From contig DASSUI010000021.1 in the NCBI GenBank assembly GCA_035707105.1, positions 1 through 64,000 on the forward strand: DNA of 64,000 nt, in the 5' to 3' direction. Shown piece after piece: positions 8,705-17,207 of the stretch. The position numbers and the translations under genes were made by a program. The notes beneath the pieces are model-generated. The model was not told the origin of the DNA. It did not search any database and saw only the letters and a list, made by a program, of their open reading frames with translations. Origin of the DNA: JACDAN01 sp035707105. GTDB taxonomy: Bacteria > Actinomycetota > Thermoleophilia > Gaiellales > Gaiellaceae. The first letter of the stretch is position 1; each line of letters starts with the position of its first letter.

Positions 8705-9670
8705 GTGGAGCGTGCGATCGAGGTTCGCGGATTGGTTCGCGAGTTCAAGGGCGGTATCCGCGCCGTCGCCGGAATCGACCTCGACGTGGCGCCCGGCGAG
8801 ATCTACGGCTTTCTCGGTCCGAACGGCGCGGGCAAGTCGACGACCGTCCACATGCTCACCACGCTCCTCCCGCCGACCGCGGGCTCGGCACGGGTCGGCG
8901 GCCACGACATCGTGAAGGAGGGACCCGCCGTGCGGCGGACGATCGGCGCCGCGTTGCAGGAGGCGGCCCTCGACCCGCTTCTCACCGGACGGGAGCACCT
9001 GAAGCTGCAGCTCGCGCTCCACGGGATCCCGCGCGCGAAGCGGGACACGCGCACGGACGAGCTCCTCGAGCGCGTCGGGCTGCGCCTGGCGGCCGACCGG
9101 CGGATCGGCGGCTACTCGGGCGGGATGAAGCGACGCCTCGACCTGGCGCTCGCGCTGGGGCACCGGCCGCGCATCCTCTTCCTGGACGAGCCGACGACCG
9201 GGCTCGACCCGCAGAGCCGCAGCGCGCTCTGGGACGAGGTCGTGCGCCTGAAGCGGGACGAGGGCGTCACCGTGTTCCTCACCACGCAGTACCTCGAGGA
9301 GGCCGACGTGCTCGCCGACCGCGTGGGGATCATCGACCACGGCCGGATCGTGGCGGAGGGCACGCCGGCGGCGTTGAAGGCGGAGATCGGCCGGCCGACC
9401 GTGGAGGCGGTGCCGACCGAGGGGACGGAGCAGGAGCGGCTCGAGGAGGTCTTCGACCGCTTCGGCGAGCTGCAGCCCTCCACCGCCGGCGTCGCCGTCC
9501 TCCTGGACGGGAAGGGCGACCTCGCGGACATCGTCCGGGCGCTGGACGCCGCGAACCTGAAGGTCGCCGACCTGCACCTCCACGCCCCGACGCTGGACGA
9601 CGTCTTCCTGGCGAAGACCGGGCGCTCGCTGGAAGGCTCGGAGGAGCCCGTCCCGCCCGGCGAGGCGTGA
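8705..9670 (+). CDS. ABC transporter ATP-binding protein (DrrA-type)
   Basis: A 321-aa ATPase that would power the two membrane subunits encoded next. Walker A is GPNGAGKST near residue 40, the ABC signature is GYSGGMKRRLDLA, and Walker B is RILFLDEPTTGLDP. The C-terminal 80 residues form the regulatory domain typical of daunorubicin-resistance (DrrA) type drug and lipid exporters. The start is GTG at 8705, giving the usual short N-terminus before the first beta strand. The stop overlaps the next gene by 4 bp (GTGA), indicating one operon. The cargo cannot be predicted. Confidence 0.92.
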   Translation: MERAIEVRGLVREFKGGIRAVAGIDLDVAPGEIYGFLGPNGAGKSTTVHMLTTLLPPTAGSARVGGHDIVKEGPAVRRTIGAALQEAALDPLLTGREHLKLQLALHGIPRAKRDTRTDELLERVGLRLAADRRIGGYSGGMKRRLDLALALGHRPRILFLDEPTTGLDPQSRSALWDEVVRLKRDEGVTVFLTTQYLEEADVLADRVGIIDHGRIVAEGTPAALKAEIGRPTVEAVPTEGTEQERLEEVFDRFGELQPSTAGVAVLLDGKGDLADIVRALDAANLKVADLHLHAPTLDDVFLAKTGRSLEGSEEPVPPGEA

Positions 9671-10434
9671 CCGCGCAGGTCCTCCATCTCGCGCGGAGGT
9701 CGGTTCTCCGCACCCTCCGCCAGCCCGCGAACTGGATCACGCCGCTCGTCTTCCCGCTCGCCCTGATGGCGGTCAACACCGGCGGCCTCGACGCCGCCAC
9801 CCACCTGCCGGGGTTCCCGACCGACTCGTTCCTCGCCTTCTTCCTCGCCTTCCCGTTCATCCAGGGCTCGCTCTTCGCGACCGTCAACGCCGGCGTCGAC
9901 CTGGCGCGGGACATCCAGACCGGGTTCCTGAACCGGCTGGCGCTGACCCCCATGCAGAACGCCGCACTGCTCCTGGGGCATCTCGGCGGCGTCGTCGCGA
10001 CGGGGCTCCTCCAGGCGGCGTGGTACCTCTCCGTCGGACTCGCGATCGGCGTCCGGCTCGAGACGGGCGCGCTGGGCGCGCTCGTGATCTTCCTGCTCGC
10101 CGTGCTGATCGTCCTCGCCTTCGGCTCCTTCGGGGCGCTCGCCGCGTTGCGCACCGGGTCCACTGAGGCGGTGCACAGTTTGTTCCCGGTCTTCTTCGTC
10201 TTCCTGTTCATCTCGTCGATGAACCTGCCGCGGAACCTGATCGAGACGGAGTGGTTCCGCGTCGCCGCCTCGCTGAACCCGGTCTCGTACCTGATCGAGG
10301 CGATCCGGAGCCTCGTGATCGAGGGTTGGAACGCACAGGCGCTCGCGCTCGGGTTCGGCATCTGCATCGCACTGGCGGCGGTCGGGCTGACGCTGGCCTC
10401 CCTGTCGCTGCGCGAGAGGATGGCGCGGACGTGA
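9667..10434 (+). CDS. ABC-2 type transporter permease (first)
   Basis: A 255-aa membrane subunit with about six transmembrane helices, of the ABC-2/DrrB type. Features include ARRSVLRTLRQPANWITPLVFP at the N-terminus and the helix preceded by NPVSYLIEAIRSLVIEG, a segment characteristic of DrrB-like permeases. The start is GTG at 9667, overlapping the ATPase stop; upstream sequence in this frame is antisense to the glycosidase and the ATPase gene and not credible protein. It ends with a GTGA overlap to a second permease, so the exporter is probably a heterodimer of two permeases plus two ATPases. Confidence 0.9.
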   Translation: MTAQVLHLARRSVLRTLRQPANWITPLVFPLALMAVNTGGLDAATHLPGFPTDSFLAFFLAFPFIQGSLFATVNAGVDLARDIQTGFLNRLALTPMQNAALLLGHLGGVVATGLLQAAWYLSVGLAIGVRLETGALGALVIFLLAVLIVLAFGSFGALAALRTGSTEAVHSLFPVFFVFLFISSMNLPRNLIETEWFRVAASLNPVSYLIEAIRSLVIEGWNAQALALGFGICIALAAVGLTLASLSLRERMART

Positions 10435-11207
10435 AGAGCGTCCTCAGCGTCGCGGGCGCTGTGGGGTGGCGGATGCTCCACAACAACTTCACCACGCCGT
10501 CGCTCCTGATCCCGGGGATCGCGTTCCCGATGTTCTTCTTCGTCGCGTTCGCCGGTGGGCTCTCCCGGGTGAACGACGTGCCCGGCTTCCAGTTCCCGGT
10601 CGGCTACACCGCGTTCCAGTTCGTCTTCGTCCTGCTCCAGTCGGCCGCGTTCGCCGGCGTCTTCGTCGGCTTCGGAATCGTGCGCGACTTCGAGACCGGC
10701 TTCGCGCGGCGCCTGATGGTCGCGGCGCCGGACCGCCGCGGCATCCTGCTCGGCTATGCCGTCGGAGCGCTCGGCCGCTGGGCCGCCGTCGCCCTGATCC
10801 TCACCGCCGTCGCGTTCCTCGCCGGGATGGAGGTCGGCGGCAACGGTGTCGATCTCTTCGCGCTCTACCTGCTCGCCGCGCTCGTCAACGTGACCGGCCT
10901 CCTGTGGGCGGCGGGGATCGCGATGCGGTTCCGGACCCTCCAGGCGGCGCCGCTCATGCAGCTGCCGGTCTTCCTCTCGCTCTTCTTCGCGCCCGTGTTC
11001 GTGCCGGTCGAGCTGCTCGCCTCCTGGCTCGAGGCGATCGCGCGGCTCAACCCGGTCACGCTGATGCTCGAGGCGGGGCGGAGCCTGATCGCGGGACAGC
11101 CCGAGCACGTCAGCGCTGCCTTCGGCGGAATCGTCCTTCTCCTCGCGCTCTTCGGAGTCTGGGCGCTCCGCGGGCTGCGCAGAGCGGAGGCGGCGGGCGG
11201 CGGCTAA
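10431..11207 (+). CDS. ABC-2 type transporter permease (second)
   Basis: A 258-aa partner of the preceding permease. It has six predicted helices, the interfacial segment FGIVRDFETGFARRLMVA, and near the C-terminus the family motif LNPVTLMLEAGRSLI. The GTG start at 10431 overlaps the previous stop. The two permeases are clearly related but not recent duplicates. The gene ends only 3 bases before the stop of the convergent Rieske oxygenase gene, with no terminator hairpin between them. Confidence 0.88.
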   Translation: MKSVLSVAGAVGWRMLHNNFTTPSLLIPGIAFPMFFFVAFAGGLSRVNDVPGFQFPVGYTAFQFVFVLLQSAAFAGVFVGFGIVRDFETGFARRLMVAAPDRRGILLGYAVGALGRWAAVALILTAVAFLAGMEVGGNGVDLFALYLLAALVNVTGLLWAAGIAMRFRTLQAAPLMQLPVFLSLFFAPVFVPVELLASWLEAIARLNPVTLMLEAGRSLIAGQPEHVSAAFGGIVLLLALFGVWALRGLRRAEAAGGG

Positions 11208-11210
11208 CGC

Positions 11211-12287
11211 CTAGGCCAGGGCCTCGCGTACCGTCGCCTGGAACGCGGCGACGAGCCGCTCGCTCTCGGGCAGGAGACGACCCTCCCCGAGAACGCCCGA
11301 GCCGGCGCCCCGCTGGACCGACTCGACGAGGCGTGCGTCCTCCCGGCCGACCTGGTCGTCGAACTCCAGGAACTCGGCGATCCAGCCCTCGTCCTCGTCC
11401 GGCGCGAAGAGGTAGTCGAGGATTCGCCGCGTCCGGTCCGGCGCGAGCGGGAGGATCGGCCCGATCGAGAGGTTCGGCCGCCCGGGGAAGACGTTGATCC
11501 CCGTGTTCGGCCAGAGCAGGTGGAACTGCCCTTCAGGAAGCGGGGCGCCGGTCGGATCCTTGAGGCGGCCGAACTGGCTCAGGTGCCACGAGCGCGCCTC
11601 GAGCCGGTAGTCGCCGGGCGCCGTCTCCACCACGGCCGAGAACCCCGGGTGGGAGACGGCGCAGTGGTAGCACTCGAGGAAGTTCTCGGCCGCGATCTTC
11701 CAGTTCGCGCCGACCTCCCAGTCGACGCGGTGGTGGAAGGCGAGTCCGTCGACGTCGATGCCGCCGTCCGCGAGCATGGTCGGCACCTCCCCGAGGATCT
11801 CGTCGAGGGGCGGCGCTTCGCCGCCGACGTCGACGAACCGGAACGGCCCCCAGGCACCGAGCCTGACCTCGGCGAGGCCGAGGTCGTCGCGCTCGCCGAG
11901 CTCCTCGCCTCGCGGCGCCGAGCGGAGCGAGCCGTCGAGGCCGTACGTCCAGGCGTGGTAGGGGCACTGGAGCGACCGGCGGCGCCCGGGCTCCTCGACC
12001 ACCACGGAGCCACGGTGCCGGCAGACGTTGACGAACGCGCGCTCGGCGCCGTCCTCGTCGCGGACGACGAGGACCGGTACGCGGCCCGCCCAGCCGGGTA
12101 CGACGTTGTGCTCGCCGAGCACGCCGACGTACTGCCAGCTGCGCCGGAAGATCGCCTCGTCCTCGCGCTCCAGCACCGCGGGGTCGCGGTACCAGGCCCA
12201 TGGGGTCGTGGGGAGTTCGCGTTCAGAGTGAGAGAGGTCGAGCATCGATCTCTGGGCCGCGCGCCGCGTCACCGGCGCCGCCTTCAT
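11211..12287 (-). CDS. Rieske [2Fe-2S] ring-hydroxylating/demethylating oxygenase, alpha-type
   Basis: A 358-aa Rieske non-heme iron oxygenase. The Rieske ligands are in CRHRG and CPYHAWTYG (residues about 88-115). The mononuclear iron site begins at ENFLECYHCAVSHPG, which supplies the two His and the bridging region. Overall it resembles the choline monooxygenase/GbcA/carnitine group more than aromatic dioxygenases. It is the last gene of the minus-strand respiratory array, 25 bases after mqnC, with a strong hairpin in between. No reductase partner is adjacent. A link to quinone or side-chain chemistry is possible from context only. Confidence 0.85.
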   Translation of the reverse strand: MKAAPVTRRAAQRSMLDLSHSERELPTTPWAWYRDPAVLEREDEAIFRRSWQYVGVLGEHNVVPGWAGRVPVLVVRDEDGAERAFVNVCRHRGSVVVEEPGRRRSLQCPYHAWTYGLDGSLRSAPRGEELGERDDLGLAEVRLGAWGPFRFVDVGGEAPPLDEILGEVPTMLADGGIDVDGLAFHHRVDWEVGANWKIAAENFLECYHCAVSHPGFSAVVETAPGDYRLEARSWHLSQFGRLKDPTGAPLPEGQFHLLWPNTGINVFPGRPNLSIGPILPLAPDRTRRILDYLFAPDEDEGWIAEFLEFDDQVGREDARLVESVQRGAGSGVLGEGRLLPESERLVAAFQATVREALA

Positions 12288-12292
12288 ACGGT

Positions 12293-12318
12293 CGTTGAAA
12301 GTCGTGAGACTTTCAACG
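12293..12318 (-). repeat. 3'-end hairpin repeat, copy B (perfect stem)
   Basis: A perfect 11-bp stem, CGTTGAAAGTC/GACTTTCAACG, closed by a GTGA tetraloop on the plus strand (TCAC on the minus strand). The minus-strand sequence also gives mqnC its last codons and stop: TTTCGTTGA runs into the stem. It separates mqnC from the Rieske oxygenase gene and could attenuate read-through. Copies A and C are at 6838-6862 and 35521-35542. Confidence 0.6.
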
Positions 12319-13398
12319 AAACACGCGCACGTCCCGGTACAGCGTGTCGCGCTGGACCGGCGTCTTGCCGAGCGCCCGGATCGTCTTCACGAAGTCGTCC
12401 GTCGTCGCCCGGTGCGTCGTCCCGGCCGCCGAGACGACGTTCTCCTCGATCATCACCGAGCCGAGGTCGTCGGCCCCGAAGCCCAGCGCGACCTGGCCGA
12501 TCTTCATCCCCTGCGTCACCCATGACGACTGGATGTGGTCGACGTTGTCGAGGTAGATGCGGCTGACCGCCTGGGTCAGCAGGTAGTCGAACGAGGTCGG
12601 GCGCGTCTCCGGCGGGACCTTCGCGCCCAACCGGTTGCCGTCGTCCTGGAACGTCCAGGAGATGAACGCCCGGAAGCCGCGGGTCTCGTCCTGGAGCTCT
12701 CGGATCCGGCGCATGTGCTCGACCCGCTCGGGGAGGGTCTCGACATGGCCGTACATCATCGTCGCCGTCGTCGAGATCCCGAGGCGGTGGGCGTGGCGCA
12801 TCACGCCGAGCCATTCACCGGTGGTGGTCTTCTTCGGGGCGATGATCCTGCGGACGCGGTCGACGAGGATCTCCGCGCCGCCGCCCGGCAGCGAGTCCAT
12901 GCCGGCGTCGCGAAGGCGGGTCAGCGCCTGCGGGATCGTCAGCTTCGACCGCCGGGCGATGTGCTGGACCTCCGGCGGCGAGAGCACGTGGAGGTGCACC
13001 TTGTACCGCTGCTTGATCGAGCGGAAGAGGTCCTCGTAGTAGTCGATCCCGAGGTCGGGATGGTGGCCGCCCTGCATGAGGACGCCGGTGCCGCCGATCG
13101 CGAGCGTCTCCTCGATCTTCTTGAAGATCACGGGCTTCGGTAGCAGGTAGCCCTCGTTCCGGTCGCCCGGGCGCCGGTAGAACGCGCAGAAGTCGCAGTC
13201 CGTGTAGCAGACGTTCGTGTAGTTGACGTTCCGGTCGACGATGAAGGTGATCCGGCCGGGGTCGGTGCGGCGCCGGCGCAGCTCGTCGGCCGCCTTGCCG
13301 ACGGCGACGAGGTCCCGCGACTCGAGGAGCTCGATCGCCTCCGCGTCCGAGATCCGCCCGCCGTCGAGGGCCTTGTCGAGGACTGCGGAGACGCTCAC
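12313..13398 (-). CDS. mqnC: Cyclic dehypoxanthinyl futalosine synthase
   Basis: A radical-SAM enzyme of the futalosine menaquinone route; it cyclises dehypoxanthinyl futalosine to the bicyclic naphthoate precursor. In the 361-aa protein the cluster cysteines are C64, C68 and C71 (CYTDCDFC). The segments VLMQGGHHPDLGIDYYEDL, MDSLPGGGAEILVDRVR and TTATMMYGHVET are typical of MqnC and separate it from its relative MqnE, also present here. The start is GTG at 13398, overlapping the mqnA stop by 4 bp. Its final codons lie inside the perfect hairpin at 12293-12318. Confidence 0.93.
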   Translation of the reverse strand: MSVSAVLDKALDGGRISDAEAIELLESRDLVAVGKAADELRRRRTDPGRITFIVDRNVNYTNVCYTDCDFCAFYRRPGDRNEGYLLPKPVIFKKIEETLAIGGTGVLMQGGHHPDLGIDYYEDLFRSIKQRYKVHLHVLSPPEVQHIARRSKLTIPQALTRLRDAGMDSLPGGGAEILVDRVRRIIAPKKTTTGEWLGVMRHAHRLGISTTATMMYGHVETLPERVEHMRRIRELQDETRGFRAFISWTFQDDGNRLGAKVPPETRPTSFDYLLTQAVSRIYLDNVDHIQSSWVTQGMKIGQVALGFGADDLGSVMIEENVVSAAGTTHRATTDDFVKTIRALGKTPVQRDTLYRDVRVFR

Positions 13399-14156
13399 GC
13401 CGGCACCGGGTCGTCGACGAAGCGAAGCTGCGGGACGCGGTCGAGCTCGCCGGCGTCTCTCGCCAGCTCGAGGAAGTGGCGAAGCCCGGCGCGCTCGCGC
13501 GGGCCGAAGCTGTACCGGAGCTGCTCGAAGTAGCGCGCGACCCAGCCCGCGGGGTAGTCGTACTCGTCGGCCGCCCTCCGCGCCAGGAGGGCGGCGTCCC
13601 TGCGGGCGCGCTTGACCGAGTTGACGAGCGCCGCCTCGAGATCGAGCATCCCCTCCGGCGGCGGGTCCGGGCAAGCCCAGACCGCGAAGACCATCGGCAG
13701 GCCCGTCCGCTCCAGCCAGAGCCGACCGAGGTCGTAGTGCGGCGTGGGATCCTCGAACGCGCTCCTGAGGGCCGCGTCGCCGATCAGGAGCTTCGCGTCG
13801 GCCTCCTCCCCGAGCGGGACGTGCTCGGCATACGGCAGGAGGACCTTGGCGAGGACCACGGTCGTGGCGCTCTCCGGCGTCACGGCGACCGTCCGCACCT
13901 CCGCGAACGGCGTCGGGGTCACGAGCTGGATCGATCCGGCCGCGCCCTCCGACGACACGCAGAGGCGACGCAGCAGCAGCAGCTCGCGCGCGTTCCGCGC
14001 CCACTCGATCGACGAGATCGGCGCGACGTCGACCTGGCCGTCCATCAGCGCCGCGTTCAGCTCGGTCGGCACGCCGAGCACCTCCTGGACCTCGGCGTCG
14101 AGCCCGTAGAAGACCGGGGCCATGTTCAGGTAGGAGATGCGTCCGAGCCGGATCAT
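13395..14156 (-). CDS. mqnA: Chorismate dehydratase
   Basis: First step of the futalosine pathway: dehydrates chorismate to 3-[(1-carboxyvinyl)oxy]benzoate. The 253-aa protein has the periplasmic-binding-protein-like fold of MqnA. Diagnostic segments are the N-terminal RLGRISYLNMAPVFYGL, VDVAPISSIEWARN and LLIGDAALRSAFE. Length is slightly below the usual 270-290 residues but both ends look intact. The ATG at 14156 overlaps the stop of the VOC gene (ATGA), and the stop overlaps mqnC (GTGA), so it is translated within one operon. Confidence 0.92.
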   Translation of the reverse strand: MIRLGRISYLNMAPVFYGLDAEVQEVLGVPTELNAALMDGQVDVAPISSIEWARNARELLLLRRLCVSSEGAAGSIQLVTPTPFAEVRTVAVTPESATTVVLAKVLLPYAEHVPLGEEADAKLLIGDAALRSAFEDPTPHYDLGRLWLERTGLPMVFAVWACPDPPPEGMLDLEAALVNSVKRARRDAALLARRAADEYDYPAGWVARYFEQLRYSFGPRERAGLRHFLELARDAGELDRVPQLRFVDDPVPA

Positions 14157-14497
14157 CGCCGCTCGAAGAACGTGAGGAGGTTCCCGTCGCCGTCGATGAC
14201 CGCGAACTCGCGCGCGCCCCACGGCTTCTCCTCGAGCGGGGCGTTCGGGTGGACGATCTGCCGCTCGCGGCACTGCTCGTACAGCTCGTCGATGCCGTCG
14301 ACGCGGATCCGGTACATGGTGTCCGACCGCTCGGGCGGGATCCCGCTCGGCCCCCAGAGGTGGACGCCGACGTCGTCTCGCTCGACGATCGCGTACTCGG
14401 GCTCGGAATGGACGACCTCGAAGCCGAGGTTGTCGCGGTACCACTCGGCGCTGGAGGCCGTGTCCCGTGCGGGGATGATCGGGACCGCCATCGTCAT
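14153..14497 (-). CDS. VOC-superfamily protein (bleomycin-resistance/glyoxalase-like) inside the mqn operon
   Basis: A 114-aa single-unit vicinal-oxygen-chelate protein. It begins MTMAVPIIPARDTASSAEWY, the standard first beta-alpha unit, continues with VHLWGPSG, and ends in FAVIDGDGNLLTFFE, where the final Glu is a usual metal or active-site position. Its ATG overlaps the mqnE stop and its stop overlaps the mqnA start, so it is locked between two menaquinone genes by 4-bp and 1-bp scale overlaps. No VOC enzyme is an established futalosine-pathway component. It could be an accessory enzyme, a ligand-binding protein or an unrelated passenger. Confidence 0.85.
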   Translation of the reverse strand: MTMAVPIIPARDTASSAEWYRDNLGFEVVHSEPEYAIVERDDVGVHLWGPSGIPPERSDTMYRIRVDGIDELYEQCRERQIVHPNAPLEEKPWGAREFAVIDGDGNLLTFFERR

Positions 14498-15600
14498 CAC
14501 CGCCACCGCCGGACCTCGTTGTAGAGCGTGTCGCGCTGGACCGGGACGCGGCCCGCTGCCTTGACGTAGCGGACGAGCTCCTCGACCTTCTGCTCCGTCT
14601 CGGTTCGCGCGCCGGCGGCGTGGAAGATCGTCTCTCGGACGACCGTGCCCTGGACGTCGTTCGCGCCGAAGTGCAGGGCGACCTGCGCCATCGGCATCCC
14701 CATCATGATCCAGTAGGCCTTGACGTGGTCGACGTTGTCGAGAAGGAGCCTGGACACGGCGATCATCTTCAGGTCGTCGGAGCCGTGCGTGTGCTTCCAG
14801 CCCCGCTGCTCGAAGACCGTGTTCTCGGGGTGGAAGGCGAGCGGGATGAACGCGAGGAAGCCGCCCGTCTCGTCCTGGAGGTCGCGGAGCCGGAGCCAGT
14901 GGTCGACGCGCTCCTCGTAGGTCTCGACGTGCCCGTAGAGCATCGTGCAGTGCGTCGGGATGCCGAGTGAGTGGGCGATCCGGTGCACCTCGAGCCAGAT
15001 GTCGGGATGCTCCTTGCCGGGCGCGACGAGCGCGCGGACCCGGTCCGCGAAGACCTCGGCGCCGCCGCCGGGGAGCGAGCCGAGGCCCGCGTCCTTCAGC
15101 TCCCGGAGCACCTGCTCGTGCGTCAGGCCGGACAGGGTCGTCATATGGTGGATCTCGCTCGCGGTGAAGCACTTCAGATGAACGTCGGGCAGCGCCTGCT
15201 TCAGTTGCCGGATGATCTCGACGTAGTAGTCGAAATCGACGTGCGGGCTTTCGCCGCCGACCATGTGGATCTCGGTGAAGCCGGTCAGCTCCCGTTGGCG
15301 CAGGGCGTCCTCGACGAGCTCCTCGGCCGTGTACGTGTAGGCGTCGGGCTGCTTCTGGGTGACCGCGAAGGCGCAGAACTTGCACTTCACGCGGCAGACG
15401 TTCGTCTGGTTCAGGTACAGGTTCTGGACGAAGTAGGCCTCGTCGGTGCCGCCGCGCAGGCGACGTGCGCGGTCGGCGAGCTCGCCCAGGGCGAGCAGGT
15501 CGTCGGTCTCGAGCAGCGCGAGGCCGTCCTCGAGGTCGAGCCGCTCGCCCGCCTCGACCTTCTCGGCGATCGTCTCCACGCTGCTGACCGCGACTGCCAT
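14497..15600 (-). CDS. mqnE: Aminofutalosine synthase
   Basis: A radical-SAM enzyme that joins the adenosyl radical to 3-[(1-carboxyvinyl)oxy]benzoate to give 6-amino-6-deoxyfutalosine. The 367-aa protein has cluster cysteines C69, C73 and C76 (CRVKCKFC). Other signatures are FTEIHMVGGESPHVDFDYY, LKCFTASEIHH and GLGSLPGGGAEVFADRVR. The ATG at 15600 follows the polyprenyl synthase stop by 6 bases. Its presence means the organism uses the aminodeoxyfutalosine branch; the next enzymes (MqnB, or a deaminase plus hydrolase) are not in the window. Confidence 0.94.
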   Translation of the reverse strand: MAVAVSSVETIAEKVEAGERLDLEDGLALLETDDLLALGELADRARRLRGGTDEAYFVQNLYLNQTNVCRVKCKFCAFAVTQKQPDAYTYTAEELVEDALRQRELTGFTEIHMVGGESPHVDFDYYVEIIRQLKQALPDVHLKCFTASEIHHMTTLSGLTHEQVLRELKDAGLGSLPGGGAEVFADRVRALVAPGKEHPDIWLEVHRIAHSLGIPTHCTMLYGHVETYEERVDHWLRLRDLQDETGGFLAFIPLAFHPENTVFEQRGWKHTHGSDDLKMIAVSRLLLDNVDHVKAYWIMMGMPMAQVALHFGANDVQGTVVRETIFHAAGARTETEQKVEELVRYVKAAGRVPVQRDTLYNEVRRWR

Positions 15601-15606
15601 CAGGAC

Positions 15607-16515
15607 TCAGTTCCTCCGCTCGACGACGATGTGCGTGAGGGCCTCCAACTCTGGACGGTACCCGCGGCCCTCGAGATGGCGCCGCGCCTCCGCCGCGTAC
15701 CGGAGCGCGACGTCCCGCGCGCGCTCGAGTGCTCCGGTCTGGGCGACGCGGATGAGCGCCCCGTCGAGCGGGCCGCCGGCGAGCGCCGCGTGGACCACGG
15801 GGTCCTCCCGTGCGGCGAGGATCAGCGGCAGCGTGGGCGTCCCTTCCCGAAGGTCGTTCCCGGCGAGCTTCCCGGTCTCGATCGTCGTCCCGGTGCAGTC
15901 GAGGATGTCGTCCGTGATCTGGAAGGCGATGCCGAGGGCGAGGCCGAAGCGGCCGAGCGCCTCGTCGCGGCTTCCGAGCAGGCAGGCCGCGCGGAAGAGC
16001 TCCGCGGTCTTGAGCGTGCAACGCCGGAGGTACTCCTTCTCCGTCGTGTCCGGCTCGTGCGCCTGTGCGTGCTGGAGCGCCTCGCCTCGCACGAGCGCGA
16101 GCGCGGCGTCGGCGAGCAGCTGGACCCCCTCCGCGTCGCCGGTCGCGGCGAGCTCCGAGAACGCGCGGGCGAAGAGGTAGTCGCCGGTCGCGCGGGCCCC
16201 GACCGACCCGTGAGTCCGCCACGCGGTCTCGCGGCCGCGCCGGAGGGCGGCCCGGTCGATCAGGTCGTCGTGGACGAGGCTCGCCATGTGCACGAGCTCG
16301 ACGGCGACGCCGGCCGGCAACGGATCGTGCGCCGCCGGCGACGCGAGGAAGACGAGGAGGGGACGTAGGCGCTTGCCACCGGCGTCGAGTGCCTGAGCGC
16401 CCGCGTCGGCCACCGTGCCCGGGTGGCTCGCGACCGTCTCGCGCAGCCGGTCCTCCAGGGCGGCCATGTAGGCGTCGAGCCCCGGCGTCGCCTTGACGGC
16501 GGCGAGCGCGGTCAT
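15607..16515 (-). CDS. Polyprenyl diphosphate synthase (long-chain trans-prenyltransferase)
   Basis: Makes the isoprenoid tail of menaquinone from isopentenyl diphosphate units. In the 302-aa protein the first aspartate-rich motif is DDLID at residues 83-87, followed by RRGRET. The second, QITDDILD, lies near residue 210. ALDAGGKRLRP and GEALQHAQ are further family blocks. The ATG start overlaps the menG stop (ATGA). Sequence cannot tell whether it makes C35, C40 or C45 chains, nor whether it needs a partner; a small prenyl-synthase-like protein is encoded upstream at 27086-27577. Confidence 0.92.
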   Translation of the reverse strand: MTALAAVKATPGLDAYMAALEDRLRETVASHPGTVADAGAQALDAGGKRLRPLLVFLASPAAHDPLPAGVAVELVHMASLVHDDLIDRAALRRGRETAWRTHGSVGARATGDYLFARAFSELAATGDAEGVQLLADAALALVRGEALQHAQAHEPDTTEKEYLRRCTLKTAELFRAACLLGSRDEALGRFGLALGIAFQITDDILDCTGTTIETGKLAGNDLREGTPTLPLILAAREDPVVHAALAGGPLDGALIRVAQTGALERARDVALRYAAEARRHLEGRGYRPELEALTHIVVERRN

Positions 16516-17207
16516 CGCGCCTCCCCCACGAGCAGGACGACGATCCCGCCGCCGAGGAGCCGGTGGGCGACCGGGTGGAAGCCGGCCGCCCGGACACGCT
16601 CGCCGAGCTCGTCCGGACCGGGGAAGCGCCTGACGCTCGCCGGCAGGTAGCTGTACGCCTCGCCGCCGGGGAGCACCTTGCCCGCAGCCGGGACAAGGCC
16701 GTCGAACCAGGCCCGGTAGAAGAGCGCGAGCGGCCCCCGCGGCCGGACGATCTCCAGGATCGCCAGCCGTCCGCCCGGCTTCAGCACGCGTCGCAGCTCG
16801 CGAAGGCCGAGGTCGAGATCCTCGACGTTGCGAATCCCGAACCCGACGGTCGCCGAGTCGAACGAGCCGTCGGCGAACGGCAGCCGGAGGAGGTCGCCCT
16901 GCAGCCACTGGATCTCCGGCGCCTTGCGCCGGGCGCGCACGAGCATCGCCTCCGAGAAGTCGAGCCCGGTGGCCGAGCCCCCGGCCGCCTGGGCCGCGAG
17001 CGCGAGGTCGCCGGTCCCGCAGCACGCGTCCAGCACGCGGTCGCCGGGTGCCACGACCGCCTCGGCGGTCAGCCGCCGCCAGCGCCGGTCGAGCCCGGCC
17101 GTCATCGCGTGGTTCATGAAGTCGTAGACCGGTGCGATCCGGTCGAACATCGAGCGGACGCCGTCGGGCGGCAGCGTTCCCGTCCGCGTCGTCACTCGTC
17201 GCCCCAC
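16512..17207 (-). CDS. menG: Demethylmenaquinone methyltransferase
   Basis: SAM-dependent C-methylation of demethylmenaquinone, the last step of menaquinone synthesis (UbiE/MenG family). The 231-aa protein begins with the typical FDRIAPVYDFMNHAMTAGLD. The SAM motif is VLDACCGTGDLALAAQ, and GFGIRNVEDLDLGLRELRRV and LKPGGRLAILEI follow. The start overlaps the ubiX-like gene by 16 bp and the stop overlaps the polyprenyl synthase gene by 4 bp. This matches its role with the tail-making enzyme next to it. Confidence 0.94.
   Translation of the reverse strand: MGRRVTTRTGTLPPDGVRSMFDRIAPVYDFMNHAMTAGLDRRWRRLTAEAVVAPGDRVLDACCGTGDLALAAQAAGGSATGLDFSEAMLVRARRKAPEIQWLQGDLLRLPFADGSFDSATVGFGIRNVEDLDLGLRELRRVLKPGGRLAILEIVRPRGPLALFYRAWFDGLVPAAGKVLPGGEAYSYLPASVRRFPGPDELGERVRAAGFHPVAHRLLGGGIVVLLVGEAR

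Noticed and set aside
7507..9666. A long N-terminal extension of the first ABC-2 permease
   Set aside because: The frame is open but antisense to the glycosidase and out of frame with the ATPase. The permease begins naturally at the GTGA overlap at 9667.
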